Below are positions 32,977 to 40,719 of a stretch of DNA of 44,441 bases, piece after piece. Source of the stretch: Streptomyces sp. Tue6028 (GTDB lineage: Bacteria > Actinomycetota > Actinomycetes > Streptomycetales > Streptomycetaceae); the NCBI RefSeq assembly GCF_002300165.1, contig NZ_MLCE01000007.1:76360-120800 (forward strand), given 5' to 3'. The position numbers and the translations under genes were made by a program. Below the pieces are notes generated by a model. The model was given only the letters and a program-made list of their open reading frames with translations. It was not told the origin of the DNA and made no database searches. Position 1 is the stretch's first letter; each line of letters opens with the position of its first letter.

Positions 32977-34374
32977 GTGACCAGACTCAGCGTCGAGATG
33001 CTGGCAGCGGACGCCGTCGAGCCGATCACCTCGGCGGGCCACGCTCAACTGGGCATCGCCGTACTGGCGGGCATCGCCGTCATCGTGCTGCTCATCACCC
33101 GGTTCAAGCTGCACGCGTTCCTGGCCCTGACCATCGGCTCGCTCGCCCTCGGTGCCGTCGCCGGGGCCCCGCTCGACAAAGTGATCGTCAGTTTCACCAC
33201 CGGGCTCGGCTCGACCGTCGCCGGTGTGGGTGTCCTGATCGCGCTCGGCGCGATCCTCGGCAAGCTGCTCGCCGACTCCGGGGGCGCCGACCAGATCGTC
33301 GACACGATCCTCGCCAAGGCGGGCGGCCGCGCCATGCCGTGGGCGATGGTGCTCATCGCCTCCGTCATCGGCCTGCCGCTGTTCTTCGAGGTCGGCATCG
33401 TCCTGCTGATCCCGGTCGTGCTGATGGTCGCCAAGCGCGGCAACTACTCCCTGATGCGCATCGGCATCCCGGCGCTCGCCGGCCTGTCCGTGATGCACGG
33501 CCTGATCCCTCCGCACCCCGGCCCGCTCGTCGCGATCGACGCCGTCAAGGCGAACCTCGGCGTCACCCTCGCGCTCGGCGTCCTGGTCGCCATCCCCACG
33601 GTGATCATCGCCGGTCCGGTCTTCTCCCGCTACGCGGCCCGCTGGGTGGACGTTCCGGCCCCCGACCGCATGATCCCGCAGCGTGCCTCCGAGGACCTGG
33701 AGAAGCGCCCCGGCTTCGGCGCCACCCTCGCCACGATGCTGCTGCCGGTCGTGCTGATGCTGGCCAAAGCCCTGGTCGACATCGTCGTGGACGACCCCAC
33801 GCACATGGTCCAGCGCGTGTTCGACGTCATAGGCTCGCCGCTGATCGCCCTCCTCGCGGCCGTCATCGTCGGTATGTTCACGCTTGGCCGGGCCGCCGGG
33901 TTCACCAAGGAACGACTGTCGACGACCGTCGAGAAGTCCCTCGCCCCGATCGCCGGCATCCTGCTCATCGTGGGTGCGGGCGGCGGCTTCAAGCAGACGC
34001 TGATCGACTCCGGTGTGGGCCAGATGATCCTGGACATCTCCAAGGACTGGTCGATCCCCGCGCTGCTGCTGGCCTGGCTGATCGCGGTCGCGATCCGGCT
34101 CGCGACCGGTTCGGCGACCGTCGCCACCATCTCGGCGGCCGGACTCGTCGCCCCGCTCGCGGCCGACATGTCGACCACCCACGCCTCCCTCCTGGTGCTG
34201 GCGATCGGCGCGGGCTCGCTCTTCTTCAGCCACGTCAACGACGCCGGGTTCTGGCTGGTCAAGGAGTACTTCGGTCTGAGCGTCGGGCAGACCGTGAAGA
34301 CCTGGTCGGTGATGGAGACGATCATCTCGGTGGTGGCCGGCGGACTCGTCCTGCTGCTGTCCCTGGTGATCTAG
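32977..34374 (+). CDS. gntP: Gluconate permease, GntP family
   Basis: Proton-coupled gluconate importer of the inner membrane, 465 residues with 12 or more hydrophobic segments. Family marks are GSTVAGVGVLIALGAILGKLLADSGGADQI near the N-terminus (cut by helices), FFEVGIVLLIPV, IPPHPGPLVAID and the C-terminal INDAGFWL equivalent HVNDAGFWLVKEYFGLS. The GTG at 32977 follows AAGGGA. The stop codon TAG (34372-34374) lies inside the left end of a 168-bp MITE-like element, so the element inserted at or next to the end of this gene. Confidence 0.94.
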   Translation: MTRLSVEMLAADAVEPITSAGHAQLGIAVLAGIAVIVLLITRFKLHAFLALTIGSLALGAVAGAPLDKVIVSFTTGLGSTVAGVGVLIALGAILGKLLADSGGADQIVDTILAKAGGRAMPWAMVLIASVIGLPLFFEVGIVLLIPVVLMVAKRGNYSLMRIGIPALAGLSVMHGLIPPHPGPLVAIDAVKANLGVTLALGVLVAIPTVIIAGPVFSRYAARWVDVPAPDRMIPQRASEDLEKRPGFGATLATMLLPVVLMLAKALVDIVVDDPTHMVQRVFDVIGSPLIALLAAVIVGMFTLGRAAGFTKERLSTTVEKSLAPIAGILLIVGAGGGFKQTLIDSGVGQMILDISKDWSIPALLLAWLIAVAIRLATGSATVATISAAGLVAPLAADMSTTHASLLVLAIGAGSLFFSHVNDAGFWLVKEYFGLSVGQTVKTWSVMETIISVVAGGLVLLLSLVI

Positions 34375-34538
34375 GGGGTTTCGTTTGGATCAGCCCGGGT
34401 CCGCGACGCCCGGCACGGCACCTCGCCGCGTTGTCGGACCACCCGAGTACGCCCAGTACGCAGGTGATCCTCCGCCTTGCGATGCACCGCACCGGACGCC
34501 GCGGACTGATCCGACCTGACCCAAACGAAACCCCCTAG
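34371..34538. mobile_element. MITE-like element, 168 bp
   Basis: Perfect 18-base terminal inverted repeats: CTAGGGGGTTTCGTTTGG (34371-34388) and its complement (34521-34538). They continue imperfectly inward (GATCAG and TCCGCG-CG blocks on both sides) for about 45 bases. CTAG at both ends could be the target duplication. The interior (CTCGCCGCGTTGTCGGACC and onward) has no reading frame. This looks like a non-autonomous inverted-repeat element; its RNA would fold into a long hairpin between gntP and the next gene of the operon. Confidence 0.75.
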
Positions 34539-34597
34539 CCCTGTCCCTCGTGATCCGGTAGGCACCACAGGAGTGCCGGAAGCCAAGGAGTACGGCA

Positions 34598-35356
34598 ATG
34601 GCTCACCCTCTCTTCGACATCAGCGGCCGCACGGCGCTGGTCACCGGCTCCAGCCGCGGCATCGGGCTCGCGCTCGCCCGCGGACTGCTGGAGGCGGGCT
34701 GCACCGTGGTCCTCAACGGGCGGGACGCGCGACGGCTCGACAAGGCCGCCGCGGAACTGCCCGGCGACGTCCGCACCGCGGTGTTCGACGTCACCGACGG
34801 GCCCTCGGTGGCCGCGGGCATCGCGGACGTCGAGGAGCGGGTGGGCCCGCTGGACATACTCGTCAACAACGCGGGCATGCAACTGCGCGCCCCGCTCCTG
34901 GAGTTCACGGACGCGGACTGGCACCGCGTCCTGGACACCAACCTGACGAGTGCGTTCCTCGTGGGCCGCGAGGCGGCCCGCGGGATGACCGCGCGCGGTC
35001 ACGGAAAGATCATCAACATCTGTTCGCTGCAGAGCGAGGTCGTCCGCCCGGGCATCGCGCCGTACGCGGCCACCAAGGGCGCGCTGAAGATGCTCACCAA
35101 GGGCATGTGCGCCGACTGGGGACCGCACGGGGTGCAGGTCAACGGGCTCGGTCCCGGCTACATCGAGACCGAGCTCACCCGGCCGCTCGTGGACGACGAG
35201 GAGTTCAGCTCCTGGGTGCGACGGCGCACCCCGGCCGGGCGGTGGGGCCGTACCGACGACCTGGTCGGCGGGCTGCTCTTCCTCGCCTCCCCCGCCGCGG
35301 ACTTCGTCGGCGGGCAGGTGCTGTACGTCGACGGCGGTATGACGAGCGTGCTCTGA
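34598..35356 (+). CDS. SDR family oxidoreductase, 5-keto-D-gluconate reductase type
   Basis: Probable gluconate 5-dehydrogenase (IdnO-like): NADP-linked interconversion of 5-ketogluconate and D-gluconate. The 252-residue classical short-chain dehydrogenase has the cofactor motif TGSSRGIG (16-23), NNAG (90-93), and the catalytic tetrad Asn115, Ser143, Tyr156 and Lys160 (YAATKGALK). ICSLQSEVVRPGIAPYAATKG and NGLGPGYIETELT resemble Ga5DH proteins. AAGGAG (34585-34590) precedes the ATG. Position between the gluconate permease and idonate dehydrogenase genes supports the assignment. The substrate call rests on context as well as sequence. Confidence 0.87.
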   Translation: MAHPLFDISGRTALVTGSSRGIGLALARGLLEAGCTVVLNGRDARRLDKAAAELPGDVRTAVFDVTDGPSVAAGIADVEERVGPLDILVNNAGMQLRAPLLEFTDADWHRVLDTNLTSAFLVGREAARGMTARGHGKIINICSLQSEVVRPGIAPYAATKGALKMLTKGMCADWGPHGVQVNGLGPGYIETELTRPLVDDEEFSSWVRRRTPAGRWGRTDDLVGGLLFLASPAADFVGGQVLYVDGGMTSVL

Positions 35357-35369
35357 GAGGGACGTGACG

Positions 35370-36395
35370 ATGCTCGGCTGTGTGATCCACGGACAGGGCG
35401 ACCTGCGGGTCGACGAGCTCCCGGTGCCCTCCCCCGGCCCCGGACAGGCGCTGGTCGCCGTCCGGTACGGCGGGGTGTGCGGTTCCGACCTGCACTACTG
35501 GCGGCACGGCGGGGTCGGGGACTTCCGGCTCCGGGAGCCGATGGTGCTGGGCCACGAGGTGGTCGGCACCGTGGTCTCCTACGGTGCCGGGGCCCGCGGA
35601 CCCGCGCCGGGCACGCCCGTCGCGGTGCACCCGGCGACCCCCTGCGGCGCCTGCCCCGAGTGCCTCGACGGCCGCCCGAACGTGTGCCGCGACACCCGGT
35701 ACCTCGGCAGCGCGGCACGCACCCCGCACGTCCAGGGCGGATTCGCCGCGCGGTTCGTGGTGCCGGCCGGACAGCTGCGGGCCCTGCCCGCGGGGCTGGA
35801 CCTGCGGCGGGCCGCCCTCGCCGAACCGCTCTCCGTCGCACTGCACGCGGTGCGGCGGGCCGGGGACGTGGCGGGCCGGCATGTGCTGGTGACGGGAGCC
35901 GGACCCATCGGCTGTCTCGTGGTGGCCGCGGCCCGGGCCGCGGGCGCCGCGCGCATCACCGTCACGGACCTGCTGCCCCGGGCGCTCTCGTACGCCGTCG
36001 CGGCCGGAGCGGACGCGGTCGTACGGGCCGACGATCCCGACGACCCCGCGTGGCCCGCCGAGGTCGACGTCGCCGTCGAGGCGTCGGGGGTCGCCGCGGG
36101 CCTGGACACCTGTCTGCGCCTGGTGCGGCGCGGCGCGGTCGTCGTGCAGCTCGGCATGCTGCCGCCCGGCCGGAGCCCGTTCGCGGGGAATCTGCTGGTG
36201 AGCCGGGAGATCGAGCTGCGGGGCGCGTTCCGCTTCGGCGCGGAGTTCGACGAGGCCCTGGCGCTGCTCGCGGCGGAGCCCGCCTTCGACGAACTGGTCA
36301 GCGCCGTGGTGCCGGTGCGGGACGCCGAGTCGGCGTTCGCCCTCGCCGCCGACCGCGGCCGGTCCTGCAAGGTGCTGCTGGACTTCGCTCCCTGA
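35370..36395 (+). CDS. L-idonate 5-dehydrogenase, zinc-dependent alcohol dehydrogenase family
   Basis: Oxidises L-idonate to 5-ketogluconate with NAD(P), completing the idonate-to-gluconate route with the neighbouring SDR, GntK and GntP. The 341-residue medium-chain dehydrogenase shows catalytic zinc ligands Cys37 and His62-Glu63 (VLGHEVVG), the structural zinc set Cys92, Cys95, Cys98 and Cys106, and the cofactor loop VTGAGPIGCLVV. GGVCGSDLHYWRHGGVGDF is close to IdnD. Both a GTG at 35364 and an ATG at 35370 are possible; GAGAGGGA is better spaced for the ATG. It lies 13 bases after the SDR stop. A hairpin overlapping its stop codon ends the operon. Confidence 0.88.
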   Translation: MLGCVIHGQGDLRVDELPVPSPGPGQALVAVRYGGVCGSDLHYWRHGGVGDFRLREPMVLGHEVVGTVVSYGAGARGPAPGTPVAVHPATPCGACPECLDGRPNVCRDTRYLGSAARTPHVQGGFAARFVVPAGQLRALPAGLDLRRAALAEPLSVALHAVRRAGDVAGRHVLVTGAGPIGCLVVAAARAAGAARITVTDLLPRALSYAVAAGADAVVRADDPDDPAWPAEVDVAVEASGVAAGLDTCLRLVRRGAVVVQLGMLPPGRSPFAGNLLVSREIELRGAFRFGAEFDEALALLAAEPAFDELVSAVVPVRDAESAFALAADRGRSCKVLLDFAP

Positions 36396-36419
36396 GCGCC
36401 GGGACCCGGTCGCTCAGGG
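36390..36419. terminator. Terminator overlapping two convergent stop codons
   Basis: Stem CCCTGAGCG with CGCTCAGGG (36390-36398 and 36411-36419), extended inward by CCGGG/CCCGG with one bulge. The TGA of the idonate dehydrogenase is in the left arm and the complement of the cytochrome gene's stop is in the right arm. Confidence 0.75.
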
Positions 36420-37058
36420 GCGCCACAGCGGGTGTTCCCGGTCCGCCCACAGGCGGCTCACCGATCCGGTGCGCAGCCCGCGGCGGGCCTCCGGGTCGCC
36501 CAGCGCCATCCCGATGTGTCCGGCGAGGACGATGCCGATCGTCAGGGCCAGCCAGTCGTGCACGAAGGTGGCCGAGGTGCGCCAGATCAGCGGGGTGAGA
36601 TGGGTGAACCACATCAGCAGTCCGGTGCCCAGCATCACGAGCGTGGCGCCGGCGATCCAGGCGGCGTAGACCTTCTGCCCCGCGTTGAACTTGCCGGCGG
36701 GACGCGACCGACGGCGCTTGTCGCGTCGCAGGGCCGCCCGCAGCCAGACCCGGTCGTGCGGCCCGAAGCGGTTCAGGAAACCCAGGTCGGCGCGGAAGGC
36801 GCGGGAGGCGAGTCCCGCCAGGACCGGCACGGGCAGCAGCAGTCCCGCCCACTCGTGGATCCTCACCACCAGTTCGCGGCGCCCGACGAGCGCGGCGAAC
36901 TCGGGGATGTACAGGAACGCCGCGGTCACCACGCACGTGCCCATGAGCGCGGCCGTCGTCCGGTGCACCCAGCGCTCCGCACGGCTGAAGCGCCGTACGC
37001 GTGCGGAGGACCCGACGTCCGCCGGCCGGGCGGGGGTGTCGTCAACTCGTGGGTTCAT
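36414..37058 (-). CDS. Cytochrome b/b6 domain protein (membrane heme partner)
   Basis: Four-helix integral membrane cytochrome of the b561 / hydrogenase-gamma type, 214 residues. Histidines suited to bind two hemes are visible: H32 (RWVHRTT), the His in RIHEWAGLL, the His in FVHDWLAL and the His in LAGHIGMAL. Between helices 2 and 3 lies a basic cytoplasmic loop (RDKRRRSRPAGKF). Its ATG overlaps the end of the molybdopterin oxidoreductase gene by 17 bases, so the two are translated together. It probably carries electrons between the quinone pool and that exported enzyme, as YedZ does for YedY. Confidence 0.85.
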   Translation of the reverse strand: MNPRVDDTPARPADVGSSARVRRFSRAERWVHRTTAALMGTCVVTAAFLYIPEFAALVGRRELVVRIHEWAGLLLPVPVLAGLASRAFRADLGFLNRFGPHDRVWLRAALRRDKRRRSRPAGKFNAGQKVYAAWIAGATLVMLGTGLLMWFTHLTPLIWRTSATFVHDWLALTIGIVLAGHIGMALGDPEARRGLRTGSVSRLWADREHPLWRP

Positions 37059-37863
37059 CGTCGCGTCCGTTCGAACGGCCGACCCAGGCGTCGACGTCGT
37101 AGCCCCGTTCCTCCCAGTACCCGGGACGGACGTCCTCGGTGACGGTGATGCCGGAGAGCCACTTGGCGGACTTGTAGAAGTACATCGGGGCGACGTAGAG
37201 CCGGACCGGGCCGCCGTGGTCGTGGCCGAGGGGCTTGTCCTGCATCCGCAACGCCACCAGCACGTCGGAGCGGCGGGCCTGCTTCAGCGTGAGGCTCTCC
37301 GTGTACGTCCCGTCGAAGCACTTGAAGCGGATCGCCCCGGCGGAGGAGCGCACCCCGGCGGCGTCCAGGAGGTGGGACAGGCGCACGCCCTCGAAGGGGG
37401 TGCCCGGCACCCGCCAGCCGGTGACGCACTGGACGTCGTGCACCAGACGGGTCTGGGGCAGGGCACGCAGGTCCGCGAGCGTGTAGCTCCTCGGGCGGTC
37501 GACCAGGCCGTCCACGGTGAGGCGGTAGTCGGCGGCGGTCTTGTGCGGGACGGACGACGCCACCGAGTAGTAGCGGAAGCCGCCGCCGTTGGGCAGCAGG
37601 CCGGTGAGGCCCGTGGGGTCCTTCTCGGAAGCCCCGGCGAGGAAGGATTCGAGGGCGCGCTGGAGCGGGGACGCGGCGAGCACGCCCAGCGCGCCGAGTC
37701 CGAGGGTGCCGAGCAGGACCCGGCGGCCGATCGGCGCGCCGCGCTCCTCGGGCCGTTCGGGGTCCGGTTCCCCCGGCCGTTCGGGGTCCGGTTCCCCGGG
37801 CCGTTCGGGGTCCGGCCTCGCGTCGCGGTCCGGGCCCGGCTCCTCGGATGGTTCTGGCTTCAC
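37042..37863 (-). CDS. Molybdopterin-dependent oxidoreductase, sulfite oxidase/MsrP-like
   Basis: Exported molybdoenzyme related to YedY/MsrP and sulfite oxidase. The molybdenum-ligand cysteine is in VQCVTGWR, with later family segments GIRFKCFDG-like IRFKCFDGTYTESL, GHDHGGPVRLYV and SAKWLSGI. A twin-arginine-type signal (IGRRVLLGTLGLGALGVLAAS) is preceded, unusually, by about 45 residues of charged repeats (PDPERPGE units). Chosen start GTG 37863 gives 273 residues; the frame is open to 37941 and the true start is uncertain. It is operonic with the downstream cytochrome b gene (17-base overlap). A role in methionine sulfoxide repair is possible but not demonstrated by the sequence. Confidence 0.83.
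   Translation of the reverse strand: MKPEPSEEPGPDRDARPDPERPGEPDPERPGEPDPERPEERGAPIGRRVLLGTLGLGALGVLAASPLQRALESFLAGASEKDPTGLTGLLPNGGGFRYYSVASSVPHKTAADYRLTVDGLVDRPRSYTLADLRALPQTRLVHDVQCVTGWRVPGTPFEGVRLSHLLDAAGVRSSAGAIRFKCFDGTYTESLTLKQARRSDVLVALRMQDKPLGHDHGGPVRLYVAPMYFYKSAKWLSGITVTEDVRPGYWEERGYDVDAWVGRSNGRDDEPTS
37751..37815 (-). repeat. Tandem 24-bp repeat encoding PDPERPGE
   Basis: Two full 24-base units (37751-37774, 37775-37798) differing by one base, and a partial third (37799-37815), all starting GGCCGTTCGGGGTCCGG. They encode an acidic proline-rich octapeptide repeat ahead of the Tat-like signal. Confidence 0.9.
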
Positions 37864-37977
37864 ACACTGATTCGAGCACCCGCGACCCCCAAAAAGCCAG
37901 CGGTGGCGGGTGCCCGTCAGAGTTCCGTCATCTTTTCCCACGAGCCGTCCGGGAGGACCCGGTCCGGCGGGGCGGGG

Positions 37978-39543
37978 TCAGGACGCGGAGTCGGCCGCCT
38001 TGTCCAGCTGGAACGCCTCGTTGCCGAGACCGATACGGGCGTGCGCCTCGGGCTTGCGGGCGCGCAGCACGAGCCCCTGGACTACACCGATCACCAGGGC
38101 GGCCCCGATGATCGACGGCAGCAGCCAGCTCAGCGAGGAGTCCGGGCCCGCGCCGACGAGGACGTCGAAGTCCTTGACCGTGTAGACCGCGATGACGAGC
38201 AGGGCGATGCCCGCGAGCGCCGAGGTGACCAGGCGCCAGGCCTGGGCGCCCGCGGCACCGCGCCGGGCGAAGAAGACGATGACGGAGAGCGAGGCGATCG
38301 CCATCAGCACGATGACGCCGAGCGCGCCGATGTTGCCGCCCCAGGTGAACAGGTGCAGCACGGGCGCGGTCGGATCACCGGTGGGCTTGTCGTCGGCGAC
38401 CGCGAAGGCGATCACGAACACCAGGGACACCGCGGTCTGCAGCAGCGAGCCGGAACCGGGGGCGCCGCTCGATCCGGTGGTGCGTCCGAAGGCCGCGGGC
38501 AGCAGGCCCTCGCGGCCCATGGCGAAGGCGTACCGCGCGACGACGTTGTGGAAGCTGAGCATGGCGGCGAACATGCCGGTCACGAACAGGATGTGCAGCA
38601 CGTCGGTGAAGGTGCCGCCGAGCCGTGACTCGGTGAGGAAGAAGAGCAGGCCCGCGCTCTGCTTCTGGGAGGCTCCGACGATGCCCGAGGGGCCGGTGGC
38701 CACGGTGAGCGCCCAGCAGCTGAGCGCGAAGAACACGGCGACGCCGCCGACGGCGAGGAACATCACGCGCGGCACCAGGATGTGCGGACGGCTGGTCTCC
38801 TCCGCGTACACGGGGGCCTGTTCGAAGCCGAGGAAGGCCGCGATGCAGAAGCACAGCGCGGTGCCGACGCCGGCGCCGGTGAGCGTGTCCGGGTTGAAGG
38901 CGTGCAGCGACAGCCCTTCCTTCGCCGGGTCGGCGACCGCGGCGACGTCGAAGATGACGACGAGGGCCACCTCGATGACGAGCAGGACGCCCAGCACGCG
39001 CGCGTTGACATCGATCTTCAGCCAGCCGAGCGCGCCGACGAGCAGCACGGCCACCAGGGCGGGGATCCACCAGGCGACCTCGAGGTCGAGGTAGGTGGAG
39101 AAGAGTCCGGAGACCTCGAAGCCGAAGATGCCGTAGATGCCGACCTGGAGGGCGTTGTAGGCGACGAGGGCGACGAGGGCCGCCGCCGCGCCCGCGGTGC
39201 CGCCGAGGCCGCGCGAGATGTACGCGTAGAAGGCGCCCGCGTTGTGGACGTGCCGGCTCATCTCGGCGTATCCCACGCTGAAGAGCACGAGGACCACGCC
39301 GAGGATGACGAAGAGCAGCGGCTGCCCGACGATGCCCATCACCGCGAATGTGGTGGGCATGACACCCGCGACCACCATGAGCGGCGCGGTGGCGGCGAGG
39401 ACGGAGAGCAGCAGTCCCCCCGTGCCCAGCCGGTCGGCGCGCAGCGCGCGGTCCTGTCCCTTGAACGTGCTGATGCCGGCGCCGTCGGCGTCCGGTCTGC
39501 CCGTGCTCGACGTACTCGATGTGCTCGAACTGCCCGTCGTCAT
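37978..39543 (-). CDS. APC family amino acid permease
   Basis: Integral membrane transporter of 521 residues with about 12-14 helices, in the amino acid/polyamine/organocation superfamily. The N-terminal 25 residues are a Ser/Thr-rich cytoplasmic leader. The first helix contains LLLSVLAATAPLMVVAGV. NAGAFYAYISRGLGG is the conserved substrate-loop region, and FLGFEQAPVYAEETSRP the segment after helix 6. The substrate cannot be named. The ATG at 39543 follows AAAGGA; the frame runs far upstream but those codons are a shadow of the next gene. It lies 62 bases downstream of the uncharacterised gene at 39606 and is probably cotranscribed with it. Confidence 0.9.
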   Translation of the reverse strand: MTTGSSSTSSTSSTGRPDADGAGISTFKGQDRALRADRLGTGGLLLSVLAATAPLMVVAGVMPTTFAVMGIVGQPLLFVILGVVLVLFSVGYAEMSRHVHNAGAFYAYISRGLGGTAGAAAALVALVAYNALQVGIYGIFGFEVSGLFSTYLDLEVAWWIPALVAVLLVGALGWLKIDVNARVLGVLLVIEVALVVIFDVAAVADPAKEGLSLHAFNPDTLTGAGVGTALCFCIAAFLGFEQAPVYAEETSRPHILVPRVMFLAVGGVAVFFALSCWALTVATGPSGIVGASQKQSAGLLFFLTESRLGGTFTDVLHILFVTGMFAAMLSFHNVVARYAFAMGREGLLPAAFGRTTGSSGAPGSGSLLQTAVSLVFVIAFAVADDKPTGDPTAPVLHLFTWGGNIGALGVIVLMAIASLSVIVFFARRGAAGAQAWRLVTSALAGIALLVIAVYTVKDFDVLVGAGPDSSLSWLLPSIIGAALVIGVVQGLVLRARKPEAHARIGLGNEAFQLDKAADSAS

Positions 39544-39605
39544 CGCGGGTGGTCCTTTCGGGTGTGCGGTTTTCCGGGGGTCGCGGGTGCTCGCGGAGGT
39601 GCTGT

Positions 39606-40556
39606 TCAGACCGTGCCGAGCGCGCTGTCGCGTGCGGCACGGAAGGCTCGGTGGGGGTCGCGGTCGGGGTACGACCACGGCGCCTCGGTGGCGTGCTCGC
39701 CGATGCGGTGGAACAGGGCGGCGGCCTCGGCGCCGCGCCCCTCGCAGAACTTGGCGTGGGCGAGGAAGTTCAGGTCGACCAGGCGGCGCGGGTGGTCCTC
39801 GTGCTCCCACTCCAGCCACCAGTCGAAGGCTGCCTTCATCACCTGCCGGGCCCGGCGTCCGATCCAGTGCCCGGAGGCGACCGGGTCGGCGGGTTCGCTG
39901 CCGGCGCCGGCGAGCACGCGGTAGCGCTCGGCGTGCGCGACGACCGGCAGCACGGCGAGGGGCGAGTCGGCGGGGGCCTGCTCGGCGGCCCAGTTGGCGA
40001 AGTCGTAGACCTCGTGCAGCGGGTCCTGGCCCGCGGCGGCGCGGCGCTCGGCGAGCCGGGCCACCATCAGATGGTGGGCGTGATGGTGGTCGGCGTAGCG
40101 GTGGCGGACCTCGTCGAAGAGCCGCACCACCTCGTCCTCGGTGCCGAGGGTCCGCTCCAGGACGAGCAGGCCGAGCCACGGCGTGGGGTCGGCGGGCGCG
40201 AGCGCCGCGGCGGCGTGACAGGCCTCGCGGGCGCGCTCCGGCCGCACCTTGCCGTCCAGCGCGCGCTGGACGGTGGCACAGCCGAAGAGTACGGCGGCGT
40301 CGGCGGACTCGGGTTCCGCGAGCTGCCAGTCGCGGACCCAGGCGAGCGCGGCGGGCGCCTGCGCCAGCACGGTGACGCGATGGCCGCGGCGGTCCCAGTC
40401 GTCGCCGGTCGCGGTGAGCAGTGCGCGCACGGCGGTCCAGCGGCCCTGGTTCAACGCGGTGCGTGCCGTGGCGAGTTCGGCGTCGTCGAGCGCGGGGTCG
40501 AAGGCATGGGCCGCGCGCTTGCGACCGCGGCCGAGGGGAGGCGGGGGTGGTGACAC
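39606..40556 (-). CDS. Uncharacterised helical-repeat protein
   Basis: I do not recognise a family. The 316-residue soluble protein is rich in Ala, Arg, His and Trp and appears all-helical. Repeating helix pairs resemble tetratricopeptide-like repeats: ELATARTALNQGRWTAVRALLTATGDDWD, then RAREACHAAAALAPADPTPWLGLLVLER (each cut by loops), and NFLAHAKFCEGRGAEAAALFHRIGEH. There is no signal peptide. The GTG at 40556 has GAGGA at nine bases. Position directly upstream of an APC permease suggests one transcript, but I can infer no specific role. Confidence 0.75.
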   Translation of the reverse strand: MSPPPPPLGRGRKRAAHAFDPALDDAELATARTALNQGRWTAVRALLTATGDDWDRRGHRVTVLAQAPAALAWVRDWQLAEPESADAAVLFGCATVQRALDGKVRPERAREACHAAAALAPADPTPWLGLLVLERTLGTEDEVVRLFDEVRHRYADHHHAHHLMVARLAERRAAAGQDPLHEVYDFANWAAEQAPADSPLAVLPVVAHAERYRVLAGAGSEPADPVASGHWIGRRARQVMKAAFDWWLEWEHEDHPRRLVDLNFLAHAKFCEGRGAEAAALFHRIGEHATEAPWSYPDRDPHRAFRAARDSALGTV

Positions 40557-40668
40557 CGCGGGTCGTCCTCACAGGCGCGGTTCGTCGGGAGCCGATCACG
40601 CACAGCCAACCGGCAGCCAAGGCTTCACGTCAAGGGCGGCCGGTCCGCTACACGTGTCAACTCCCCTT

Positions 40669-40698
40669 GCGGGCCGCGGGGTTGCCCCCGCGGCCCGC
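40669..40698 (-). terminator. Terminator of the FAD-dependent dehydrogenase gene
   Basis: Perfect 13-bp stem GCGGGCCGCGGGG with CCCCGCGGCCCGC around TTGC, 22 bases past the stop codon on the minus strand. Confidence 0.85.
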
Positions 40699-40719
40699 CG
40701 CCGGCACTCCGCTTTCCGG

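Noticed and set aside
39544..40620. 880-residue fusion reading of the APC permease
   Set aside because: The upstream part is an Arg-rich shadow of the gene at 39606-40556; the ATG at 39543 has a ribosome site and a normal permease N-terminus.
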